The notes beneath the pieces were generated by a model, which was not told the DNA's origin, did not search any database, and was given only the letters and a program-made list of their open reading frames with translations. Below are positions 46,926 through 56,541 of a stretch of 64,000 nucleotides of DNA, in pieces (the stretch's first letter is position 1; each line of letters begins with the position of its first letter). The DNA lies in assembly GCA_025201375.1 (NCBI GenBank), contig JAIWZP010000002.1:248001-312000 (forward strand), read 5' to 3'. The stretch comes from Gongronella butleri (Eukaryota > Mucoromycota > Mucoromycetes > Mucorales > Cunninghamellaceae). Made by a program: the position numbers and the translations under genes.

Positions 46926-47246
46926 TCATGCATGTCCGACGTGGTGCAGGCCCTTTTCCACTTGTGATTTGGCAGCCTTGAACGCGTTCCAGCCGAGCTT
47001 GGCCTCATCAGCACCGTGCGCAAGCCCCTTGGATGGCTGGAACGCAGTGGGTACTGGCATGGCCGATTGTTCGAGCGCCGAGGGATCCCATTGCCGTCTT
47101 GCCAACGTGGGACAGGGTGCACCGATTACCAAAAGCGGGGTGGCAAGCAAGAATAAAAGCAACAGGACCAAGACAAGGGGGCGGTCGTGGGGCTGGCGCG
47201 CGGCGGCGACGGAAAAAGAATCTTGCATGAAGCTGCGATGCGGCAT
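46926..47246 (-). CDS. Candidate small secreted or membrane-anchored protein, 106 aa
   Basis: An open frame whose ATG at 47246 (MPHRSFMQDS) precedes a strong hydrophobic stretch at about residues 25-43 (LVLVLLLLFLLATPLLVIG). The stretch ends in GAPCP, followed by a possible RR/Q processing site (LARRQ), and the mature part contains short Gly/His/Ala-rich helices. TTTATT at 46919-46924 on the plus strand is an AATAAA on the minus strand, immediately after the stop. A CATAAAAA-like box lies about 80 bp upstream. The frame is open further upstream to 47630 but overlaps the promoter of the next gene. No family is recognised. Expression would need RNA evidence. Confidence 0.5.
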   Translation of the reverse strand: MPHRSFMQDSFSVAAARQPHDRPLVLVLLLLFLLATPLLVIGAPCPTLARRQWDPSALEQSAMPVPTAFQPSKGLAHGADEAKLGWNAFKAAKSQVEKGLHHVGHA

Positions 47247-47598
47247 TGAATCGTCAAAAATAGGCGAAATGGGAAAGCTCCTCAAAAGCAAAAAGAACAA
47301 ATGCATCTCCACCTTGGCCCCTCTTTTTATGGATTGCTGCAAGGAGGGCGGGCAGCTGCTTCTTTCTTTTTTTTTTTTCGCATTAAAAACGGATAAAAAG
47401 GAGGCACAGCCAAGAAAAAATGGCGAATCGATTGCCTTCTGTTTCAGTGCCAATTGTTTCCTGGTCGTGTGATCACCAAGGCGGGGGAGGCGGGATCCCA
47501 ATGCGGCAATTGAGGTATAAAAAAAACCCAAAGAGAGCCCAAGGTGATCTTTTTTTTCCCATATTTCCCTCCTTTTTTTCCTGTTTCTGCAGTATATT
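47247..47598. promoter_or_regulatory. Divergent promoter region with TATA box
   Basis: 352 bp between the minus-strand small secreted protein and the plus-strand coiled-coil gene. TATAAA lies at 47516-47521, 78 bp before the plus-strand ATG, followed by a T-rich tract and CTGCAG. Confidence 0.6.
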
Positions 47599-49460
47599 AT
47601 GGCCACGACGGACGACCCGCAATGTGCCACGACGTTTATCAGTGAGTCCCAGTCGTACCAGGACCAGTTTGTCCATCTGCTGCGCGAAATTACAAAGCTA
47701 CAGTGGGTGCGCGAGTCTTTACCGGTTCAGTCCAAGTATTACGACGGTCTAAAGCAGCGCTACGCCCGCGAGTCGCACGTCAAGGCTCTCTTGGAAAAGC
47801 AGCTGTAAGCAAGCGGCCCCTTTTTTCTTTTTTTCCCTAAACAAGACAATTTATTTATATTTAAAATAGGCAAGACTTTCGCACAAAGCAAGACTCGACG
47901 TCGCTACTTATGTTGCGCCGCAACTCCAACGACAAAAAGGACGAGATCTCGTATACCGACGTCATTGAACGCCTGCGCCGCTGTGAAGCCAAGCTCAAGG
48001 ACGTCGAGACACAAATGCAGGCAGCGGAAAGCATGGTAAAAAGGGATTTTTGGCTTTCCATGGCGTTCAATTCCTTGGCTCACTCGATTTTTTTTATGCT
48101 TGTAGCTGCAGGACCTGCACATCAACAAGCACAAGCTGGATACCTATTGCATGGAGCTCCACATGCTCTATGACGAGGTACAAAACAAAAAAAAAAAAAA
48201 GGGGAAAAAAACGAAAAAAAACCAAGGAATCGATGCTCACGCATGGCTTACAGATCATCGCCGACTCGCCTGACAATAGCTCGCAAGTGATTGAGCGTCA
48301 TCTAAAGCAAGAGGTGATCCAATTAGCCGAGAATATACCAAGGGTAAAGCAAAAAAAAAAAAAAAAAAAAAAAAAAAGCCAAGGTTTTTGGAAAACGGAG
48401 ACGTGGCTCATGGTATTTGTGGGGATATTTAGATAGAGTCTGAGATCGACACACACACGCGAGCACAAAGCAAGCTTTATGAATCGCGGCAATTGATGGA
48501 AAAAGCAATGATGTCGCTGCCTGGGGCATCCACGTTCCTGGACAGACAGGCATTGGCCAGCCATAGCTCAACATCGCATCTGTTTGGCAAATCCAGCGTG
48601 CTGACCGCCATGGTCGACGTCACCGTGCCGTCATTGAAGGGTAAAAAAAAAAAAAAAAGGTGCTCGTCGCGGCCCCCAATGGCTTCTGATATCTTTTCTC
48701 CCTCTTTTTTATATATATAATATTAGATGCCGAGCGACTGGCGACACAAGCCTACGACCTGGAAGCACAGGCTGCGCGGCTTTGTCATCAAGTTCCACTG
48801 ATACCAAGCTCCAATTTCAGCCGAGGTAACCGGGGGACAAAGAATGTGCAACCACGCGCAGTCGCCAAAAAAAAAAAAAAAAATTGAAACAAGGCGTATT
48901 GCGGGAAGGAAGAGTCGCGACGCGATACTCATTTGTTTCTTTTTATAGACGACAATGTGATGTTTGTGCTCACTGCGTACCGGGGGTATCGGCTCAAGGT
49001 GGAGACGATCTTGCGCACACAGCTAAACCCGAGTTTGAGCAAATTACAAAGCCAATTGGCGATGACCAAGTACCATTACGAGCAAAAGACGATCGAGTGG
49101 ATTGACCAGCAGATCACGATTCTAGAAACGCTGCTGCGCGCTAATGGATGTCTAGAGAATGTGAATTTGGACCGCGAAATCTCGATGCTGCGCATGGGTT
49201 CCAATGCCGCCATGGTCGCCGTCGCTGCCGAGACCAGCAATGGCCGCATCACTGTCGACGACGCGCTCGAAGTTACGCAGTCCACGGCCCACGTCGAGCG
49301 CAACGGCCTGCTCCCCGTGTATTCTGCCGACGACGACGCCGCCACATCGTCTGCACCCGCAAACGCCGCCGCCATCATCTCCGCGTCGTCCTCCATGCGC
49401 CAATTGCCTCTCCCCGACTATTCCCCCCAAGAAGGCGACGAGCCGCCTGCCTATATTTAA
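47599..49460 (+). CDS. Coiled-coil protein with C-terminal PPxY motif, 450 aa, family not recognised
   Basis: Seven exons: 47599-47804, 47870-48035, 48106-48177, 48254-48343, 48433-48640, 48727-48825, 48949-49460. The protein is mostly helical. Residues 15-180 are rich in heptad-like patterns (YTDVIERLRRCEAKLKDVE). A linker includes TFLDRQALASHSSTSH, and then comes a second helical block of two long segments (LNPSLSKLQSQLAMTKYHYE and a Leu/Ile-rich segment after it). The last 120 residues are Ala/Ser-rich and end with LPDYSPQEGDEPPAYI. PPAY fits the PPxY signal bound by WW domains of Nedd4/Rsp5 ubiquitin ligases. No membrane segment or enzyme motif is seen. A cytoplasmic scaffold or adaptor is a guess from architecture. 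AATAAA is at 49475-49480. Confidence 0.82.
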
Positions 49461-49689
49461 CCCCAATTTGTCAAAATAAACATTGTATTCGTCTGTTTTT
49501 ATCGTTTTATTGCAAAAAACCGACGCGTTTCGTTAAAAAGTGTAGAATTGGGCAATGCCCAAGGGCGGATGACGTCCCTCAAAAGATTCAAAGAGCGCGC
49601 GGGGCGTGACGCAAGCTTTTTTTTCGTTTTGTTCCTGCTCCTTTCCTTGCATTTTTTGCTCTTTTTTCGCCTTTTGTATATTATTTCCT

Positions 49690-50805
49690 ATGGCTGATCA
49701 ACTTCGTAGCCTTCGTGACCAACTGCAAGCCGATTTGCAAGCGTCCAATGTGGCCAAGTGCCAGCAGTTGCTGGTCCAAGCCAAGGTACAAGCCCAAGAA
49801 AAGGAAAAAACGCCAAAAACTCACGCTTTCTTGTAGATTGGTATGATTCATCTCGGTGCATACACGCCTGATCCCAAGCAAGTGGACACCGAGACACTGT
49901 TGGCTTCTCGTAAGTCACGACACGGGCGCATTTAAATAGAAATTGGCGCGCTCATTGTCTCGTTTTTTCGTGCTTTTAGGTGATATTTTGGAAATGGGCG
50001 CCTACGTCAGCGTGCGCGTCAAGGACATTGCCTCTTTTGAGCGCTACATTGCTCAATTGCACCCTTACTACCACGACCTATCGTACGTACAGAGCCGAAA
50101 TCGACGCGAAAAAGAGAAAACATTGACCTTTTTTTCTTAATTTAGGGCTGTTTTGCCTGCGTCCAACCAAATGTACCCATTGATTGGCCTCAACCTGCTT
50201 CGCCTGCTATCACAGAACCGCCTCTCCGACTTCCACACGGCCCTTGAGACCATCGATCCACAGCAATTGCAAGCCAATTCCTATATCAAGCAGGCTGTCG
50301 ATCTAGGTAAAAAGAGCGCTCGCGTTCACGGTGGCGCATGGATTTCACGTTTGCTCACGCGCCTTTTTTTTTCGCGTCCTTAGAGCAATTCCTCATGGAG
50401 GGCAGCTACAACAAGGTGTGGAGCTCAAGAAACACGGTGCAGGGCGAAGAATTCCTCTTTTTCTACGACTCGCTCATTTCGACTGTCCGGTAAGACGGCA
50501 CGCCTGTTTATTTTTTTTCTTTCGTGATTCTCATGCCTTTTTTTTTTCTTCTCCCCAGAAACGAGATTGCCAGCTGCAGCGAAAAGGCGTACGACTCGCT
50601 GCCATTACAAGATGCCGCGACGCTGCTGTTCCTGAACAACTCCAAGGACCTGCTGGCGTTTGCCCAGAAGCGCAACTGGAAAATCAACCCTGCCGAGCAA
50701 GTGATTTACTTTGCCGCAGACGACAAGGATGCCGTCGAGATCCCCCAGGAGCAGATCATCACCCACACCTTGGCCTATGCGCGTGAATTGGAGCGCATCG
50801 TGTAG
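49690..50805 (+). CDS. RPN12: 26S proteasome regulatory subunit RPN12 (PSMD8), 261 aa
   Basis: Six exons: 49690-49785, 49837-49909, 49980-50082, 50146-50306, 50384-50489, 50559-50805. Length matches the family (about 255-275 aa). Diagnostic stretches are ILEMGAYVSVRVKDIASFER, YYHDLS followed by QMYPLIGLNLLRLLSQNRL, and FHTALETI. The winged-helix/PCI end includes EIASCSEKAYDSLPLQDAA, with a C-terminal helix ending ITHTLAYARELERIV. Rpn12 is a lid subunit and is needed for final assembly of the regulatory particle. The N-terminal 30 residues form a helix, as in other Rpn12 proteins. AATAAA is at 50868-50873. Confidence 0.95.
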
Positions 50806-51720
50806 ACAGCCCCAAAATATCTGATTTCTGGTTTTTTTCAACTTTTTTTTTTTACATGTCTATCTCGAATAAAAGACACGTCTGTTTCCACCCAGAAACG
50901 GCAAGGGAGAGGAGGGGGAGGGGGGGCGAAATGCGGTATAAATGGCAAAAACGATAATTGTGTGTATTTGGGTCGTTACACGGATCCGCCGGACTTGTCA
51001 TGGGCACAAAAGATCTCGTGCCATCGCGTGAGCAATGAATTCAATGGCGAACAAACGAGGAATTGCGATTGTTTATGCGAGAAGTTACTTTACGAGCAGC
51101 TGTTTTAGCAGCCATCAAAGGCAAATGCATCAAAATGTCAAGTTGACAATAATTTGCGATTGCTGGCATTCCAGTGATCCGATCCAAGTCAAATTTGGTC
51201 ATGTTGTCCCTCGCGAACTACGAAAGAATTGAAGCAAGTTTGGGGCCATCTGGTTAGTATCATCCGGAGAATCTCAGCAAAAACGGGGTCTACCAATTTT
51301 TACTCTTATTTTACTTGGCGAGAACACAACCAATCAAGCGGTGACTAATTCCAAACGAACGAGCAAGGAAAAGAGCATTAAAAGCACGGGTATTTTACTG
51401 ATCACTTTGCAAACTCGGAGAGTTAACAAGCAAAAGTGCGTTTTACCTATAATACTTGGGATCCCACGAAACTTTACAAAATAATCATAAATACAGTAAA
51501 GGCAAAAATGAAATCCTTGTGACAAATAATCAACTGGTGCAAGTTTGAGATTATTTAGACAAGTTTCTCAGGAGAAATACGACAAACGACCATTTTAACA
51601 CAAATCAGCTTGGAACTCGCTAACCAGGTACCCACAACAGTCGAAGCGCGATGCAACTTGAAGAATCAAGGCAAAAAACGGGAACGACACTCATTTTGTG
51701 GGTCCCAAAAAATGACTTTG
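50806..51720. other. Intergenic stretch, no gene
   Basis: It contains the RPN12 polyadenylation signal (50868-50873) and an orphan TATAAA at 50938-50943 with no gene in range. A segment around 51150-51210 (CAGTGATCCGATCC..GTCAAATTTGGTC) resembles 52705-52760 weakly and may be another decayed repeat. Confidence 0.5.
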
Positions 51721-51721
51721 G

Positions 51722-51890
51722 CGCGCCACGCTCAAATCAAAATTCAAGCGTCTCGAGCCTCCAAAACCAAAATTGAAAAATGGGTCTCCAGAATTCTGCC
51801 AAACTTGCACACAGGATGAAGCGCATGGAGAAACCACGAAAAATGCTAAAAATGGCTGGAGTCGACTTGCTTGTTGGCGAGCAATGAGCT
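51722..51890 (-). repeat. R3 dispersed repeat, inverted copy
   Basis: The reverse strand matches 33248-33419 over about 170 bp with the same order of landmarks (TGCTCGCCAACAAGCAA, CGTGGTTTCT, GGTTTTGGAGGCTCG, GTGGCGCGCC). About 40 bp beyond its end is an inverted repeat at 51931-51958. Confidence 0.65.
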
Positions 51891-51930
51891 ATTTTCGATA
51901 AAATTTCAGCGGCGAATTGCGCAGAAAAAA

Positions 51931-51958
51931 ACGCGTCGCTAATGCCGCGGCGACGCGT
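51931..51958. repeat. Perfect 9-bp inverted repeat (stem-loop)
   Basis: ACGCGTCGC at 51931-51939 and GCGACGCGT at 51950-51958 pair perfectly around a 10-base loop. It could be a hairpin or the relic of an element end. Confidence 0.75.
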
Positions 51959-53908
51959 CCACCAGTAAGAAATATGCCAGACGCAAGAATTTGATTAGAA
52001 ACAAACCCGTATAATTCGACGCCTAACGCGGTTTATCACGCGTCAAAGTTGCCCCGCAAACGGGTTGCTCGCATCTATTCTGCCCGGAAATCGTATTTTC
52101 CATTGATCATTTATATCCACGTACGCAGCAGGCTGTGCTCTTTCTGATGGACTTTGTTTCACGGCTCTGTAGCCAATTTTCGTCGACTTTACCTTGAAGC
52201 GAAAATAAAAGGCAAATGGCATTTTATTCGAAGAGCTGCTGATGGACCTCAGGGTATTATCGCGTTCTTGTCAGTGAATGTGGTCCATCTACTATATGGT
52301 AGAATGCCGTGGGTATCGGACGACCTAATTCTCAGGATTTTCCACGTACTGTATTGCAGTATCGACTCTACCCCTTGGAAAATCGTGCATTTTGAAAATG
52401 GTGACTGCACGCCCTTCAGTGGCCATAATGCCGCAAAGGAGGGATCGTTTTGTACTAGAAATCTTGAAAGAAGCGATTTACACAGTCGTTTTCCTTGTAC
52501 ATTGTCAACTCATTGAGAAAGCGGCCAAAAGTCTATAAACGAGCTTAAACTGCGATATCTCGAAAACAACCTGATCAATCTTTCCTCTTTTTTTACGCAC
52601 GGTACGCAACAATAGTGGCCTAAAACATTTATCACAAGTTGTGTCCATCGGCCCAGTTAGTCATGGACAATGTATTGTCGAAATATCAAAAAGATGCCAA
52701 ATCTTCAATTGTTGGTATCTTAGTGATCCGATCGCTGTCAAATTTAGACCGACGAGGCATTCCTCATGGACATTGACAACACTGCTTCAAGTTTGAGATC
52801 TCACGGTGAAATCCATTTCATCAAGAGACAAATATTGCGCTTTCTGCGCGTGTTTTTCTGGGATCTATTGGTCACAAGAACATAGAATTGAGGCGAGGAT
52901 GTGAGAAATACGTGGGCAACTGACGCAAAAGACAATCCCTCCTCTTTAAAAGTCGTTTGGCTAGCTCAATGTGCAGATGACCTTGTACAAGCAGAAATTT
53001 AAGATGTTTGAGGCGCGGCCTTTTTGTTTACAGGAAACCTCCCGCACGATGCTTAAAATTAATGCAAACTCGACTAGAATTCACGTGTATCCAGTCTCAG
53101 ATCACTGAGCAATGGGAAACGAAAAAGGTGCAATTATGCATTTAATAAAATTGCTCATTTGGTCGGCAACGAAGGTTCCAATGCGCTGGGCGCGGTGCTC
53201 GTTTAGCCGAGGAAAAGGCAGCAAAGCAGCAGCAATGCGCAAGGGCACACATGGCTGCGAAAGATCATATTAACGCGTGACGTGAGTATTGAAACATCAG
53301 AAGTCCAAGTGTTGCGCTGGGTCACCCTCGAACCCAGCCCGTGTTTCCACGGCAAAACGATCGATGATTATCACGTTCCATTTCACCGGTACAGAGCTCC
53401 ATTCGCGGCGCACTGGGGTGGCGGTAGGGCGAGCAGATTTTAAAGATTTAAATAAAAAGCACGGGTATCTTTCTTTTTTGTGCACCGTTGAGCTCAATTC
53501 CTATTTCCCGGCCATGAGGTCATGGCGATGTGGTTGTTCTTGCCTGTGGTGTTCTGTGTGTGCAGCCCCCTCTGGGCTTAAGTTGGCTTCGTGAGCAGTC
53601 AAAAATAAAAAAAAAGGCAGATGACCTCCTAGTGGCGGCGGAAAAATGGCAAATTGACACGTGCTCGCGCGACGCGGAGCCACCCCCGGATGACATGTAG
53701 CCCTCTGAAAAAAAGGCTCTGCCCAAGGGATGCACGAAAAAAGACAGAGAAAAAAAAAAAAAAAAAAGGAAAAAAAAAAAGGAAAAAAAAAGGAAAAAAA
53801 AACAGGAATAAAAAAAAAGACGGGGACGGTGCGGTCCTTGTTGTTTCATTGCAGGCAAACTTGGTATCCAGAAATAAAAATACAATCAAATGGCAAACGG
53901 GATGTTAT
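51959..53908. other. Gene-poor region
   Basis: A 120-codon frame at 52154-52516 has no ATG near its start and no recognisable motif, so I do not call it. A 7-bp stem-loop GCTGGGT..ACCCAGC lies at about 53322-53344. A/G-rich runs at 53740-53820 mark the 3' side of the minus-strand alpha-arrestin gene. Confidence 0.5.
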
Positions 53909-55457
53909 CTAAGACGAGGCTGCGGGTGTGCGCGGGCGCGGATGATGTGTGCTCGCGGTTGGGACCATGAGATGGCCGGATTCGTCCTGTGGGATGTCCT
54001 GTTGCTGCTGCTGTGCGGTGTGGATGCCGCCTGGCAGCGCGAGGGGCGGGACGAGGGGCAGATCGAGTGCGGGGGCGTCGAGCATGGTGGGGGAGGCGCG
54101 ATCTGGGTCGCACCAGGAGCCATCGGCCGAGTAGACGCTGTGTGGGCTTGGCAGGGGCGAGTCGCCGCTGTCTGTGGACTGGTCGAGGAAGCTGGGGATG
54201 TCTGTTGCGAGGCGTGAGCCGTGGGAATCCTGGTAGGCGGGCAATGGGATTTGCAGCTGTGGAAGCGGTGTGGTGGACGTGTAAGGCACGGTGGCGACGG
54301 TGATGGGCAGCGAGATCATGAGCGAGCTGCGTGGCGATGCATTGGACGCCGCGGATTGATGATAGAGGGGCACGGTGATCATCAATTGGTACGCAATATC
54401 AATATGCCGATGTGATTGCGACGACGGCACACACCGCGACGGCACCTTAAAATGTAACCGCGCAACATGCGCGTCTGCCCGTCGGTAGTGCGCCACATGG
54501 TACTTGTCCGTGGCTACCGTGTGATTATGCTGCTGGAGGCCCATTTGCCCAAATTGGCTTGTCGTCGTCGAAATCATCGCCAAATCGACATGCGAGATTT
54601 TAAATTCCGACTGATTGTGGGTGGTCAACTGAATCGTACAAAGATCCCCTGATCCCAAGAAAAAAAAAAAAGCGCCATATGTGTATAAATTTTCCCAAAC
54701 GCGCAATCTCCGTATTTTCCGGCTTTTTTTTTTTTACCTGGACAATACGCGGGGCGCGCCAATTCCGTTAATCTGGATGCGATCCTGGCCTTGTTGAAAT
54801 AGCTTTTGACGCTGGATGGGTGATGCGGGAGCAGCAGCTTCACAGGTGACGAGGGGCAAATAGAAAATATGAACGGGTGGGGTCTCCAATTGCTGATTTT
54901 CCAAGTCCAAGAAGCCCTGCAGCGTGTAATGAACCTGGTGCCCGTAGCTGGCGTCCTCGAGCGTCGGCGGGTAGTTTGCCTCGGGTAGCTTGATGGCAAA
55001 TAGATACATGTGGTTCCCCGGGCCCAATTCAATGCCTACAAAAAATGGCCAAAAAAGCAAAAAAAGAAAAAAAAAACACGTCAATGGCACTCGTTCCGTC
55101 GCCATTGGTTCCCTCTTTCTTACCCTGTGCTCGTGCGCGTGGGATTTGGCTGTCGAGCAAAACGGATGACACGGAAAAAATGGTGGCAGCGCACTTTTTC
55201 GCGTGGACAGTGCCTTTGAAGACGACTTTGAGCTGCCGAACATGCTGTGTCTTGGACACGTGGATAATCGCCTGGCCTGCTCATAAAAAAAAAAAAAAAA
55301 AAGTGAGCGGCCGTGTCAATTGCGCCCAAAGAATGCCCGTTTTACCGTTGACAACGGAACCCGGGCCAAATGCAATAGGTTTGTCGTGTGAGCCAGTGGT
55401 GACGTTCAATTTGAAGGACTTGACATGGTGCTTGTTGCTCTTGACCGAGAAAATCAT
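53909..55457 (-). CDS. Alpha-arrestin-like protein (about 433 aa), frame breaks by one base at last intron
   Basis: Four exons on the minus strand: 55457-55346, 55276-55124, 55035-54738, 54648-53909. The N-terminal arrestin fold begins MIFSVKSNKHHVKSFKLNVT and continues with GPGSVVNGQAIIHVSKTQ, VVFKGTVHAK, and IELGPGNHMYLFAIKLPEAN with the typical loading strand LPPT-like turn. The C-terminal fold starts DLCTIQLTTHNQSEFKISHV and is followed by strands with LMITVPLYHQSA. The tail after about residue 320 is low-complexity and includes LPAY, an LPxY form of the Rsp5-binding motif. The family recruits Nedd4-type ligases to plasma-membrane transporters. The first three exons join in phase, but the last junction (phase 2 donor, phase 1 acceptor) leaves one extra base in a run of four C at 54646-54649. 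Confidence 0.85.
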
Positions 55458-55750
55458 CCAGACAACACAGGCAAAGTAAAAGAGCCGAGATGAAAGCGTG
55501 CGATGGAGAGAAAGAAGAAAAAAAGACGACGGACGGCAAGAAGAAAAAAAAAAAAAGAGAAAAAGAAGGAAATGAAAAGCGATTTTCGTTGAATCGGCGA
55601 TTTAAACCCTCGAGGCATGGTGTGCCTTTTTTGGAAACCCCGTGACCCCGCCGTCTCGTATAAAAAAAGGCGAGTTCCCCCCACCAAATCTGCTTTGCGC
55701 TCCACATTTTCTTCCTTTTTATCTCTTTTTAAAAAGCTGTTGCCTCAAAT
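55458..55750. promoter_or_regulatory. Divergent promoter with TATA box
   Basis: 293 bp between the alpha-arrestin (-) and the small gene at 55751 (+). TATAAAAAAA lies at 55659-55668, 83 bp before the plus-strand ATG. The minus side holds a T/A-rich stretch at 55510-55570. Confidence 0.65.
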
Positions 55751-56059
55751 ATGCCTTCTCTCGACGCTCGCGCGCGCCCGTCGCACGAAGACTATGAATA
55801 CACAGTGTATGACCTGCCTGAGCAGCGTATTTCGTATTACGACCACAGTGTGCCTGTGCTGGTCATCTTGAACTGCCACGAGGGGTTCGAGTGGAACGAG
55901 GAATTGTTCGTGCGCACCTATCAAAAGGGCCAAGGCCAGCGACACAAGAGCCACACACGCATGGAACGCGAGCAAAAGATCGGCCAGGCCGCCATGGAGA
56001 CGCGTGACCACGTTTTGCAACTCACACTGTCTCCCAAGGACATGGACGTCCTGCCCTGA
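55751..56059 (+). CDS. Small acidic/basic protein, 102 aa, function unknown
   Basis: A single-exon frame that starts at the first ATG after a TATA box. It reads like a compact conserved protein without low complexity: SHEDYEYTVYDLPEQRISYY, then VPVLVILNCHEGFEWNEELF, a basic stretch QKGQGQRHKSHTRMEREQK, and a short helical end LSPKDMDVLP. No signal peptide, membrane helix or metal-binding pattern is seen, and I do not recognise the family. Its length, codon quality and the clear promoter context support a real gene. It converges on the MIT-domain gene. Confidence 0.75.
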   Translation: MPSLDARARPSHEDYEYTVYDLPEQRISYYDHSVPVLVILNCHEGFEWNEELFVRTYQKGQGQRHKSHTRMEREQKIGQAAMETRDHVLQLTLSPKDMDVLP

Positions 56060-56541
56060 ACTTGCCACTTCTTTGGCAATTGACGCACCAAGCCGCGATT
56101 CGTGGCCGCAAGATCCCCATTTTCCCCCTCCTTTCCCCCCCCCCCCGCTTTATGATGCCATCTCCATTTCCCATTTCCGATGCCACCCTTGTACATAGTC
56201 GCGCCTCACTGGCGTCTTATAGCAGATAAAAAAAACATTTATTATAATATTATGAGGGGGAGAGGGAAGGGACGAGACAAAGGAGAGCGGAAAATACGAT
56301 AAAACGAGGGCGCGATAAGGTCAAAACGGGATGATATCAATGGGAAAAGGGGACTGGGGGCCATGGAAGCACCCAAAAAATAAAAAAAAAAAAAAGAGGA
56401 AAGCACAAGCGACAAGCGAGAAAAAAAGAGACAAGTGAGAATAAAATGTACACGAAAAAGGGAGGAACAAGGGAAAAAGAAAGTGGAAGTGTGAAAAAGG
56501 GAGAGCTTCTTGGCTTTTTTTTTTTTTTTTTTTTTTTTTGC
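56060..56541. terminator. Convergent 3' region
   Basis: Separates the small gene (+) from the MIT-domain gene (-). TTTATT at 56238-56243 is an AATAAA on the minus strand and is the best polyadenylation candidate for the MIT-domain gene. A T run at 56516-56539 lies just beyond its stop. No gene is seen. Confidence 0.6.

Noticed and set aside
50935..50945. TATAAA box after RPN12
   Set aside because: No gene begins within a plausible distance downstream.
52154..52516. 120-codon ORF in the gap after RPN12
   Set aside because: There is no ATG near the start of the frame, no splice signals, no recognised motif, and the surroundings are repeat-rich.
53322..53344. Hairpin with GGTTCGA-like loop, suggestive of a tRNA T-arm
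   Set aside because: The stem is 7 bp and the loop 9 nt, and no other tRNA arm is present.
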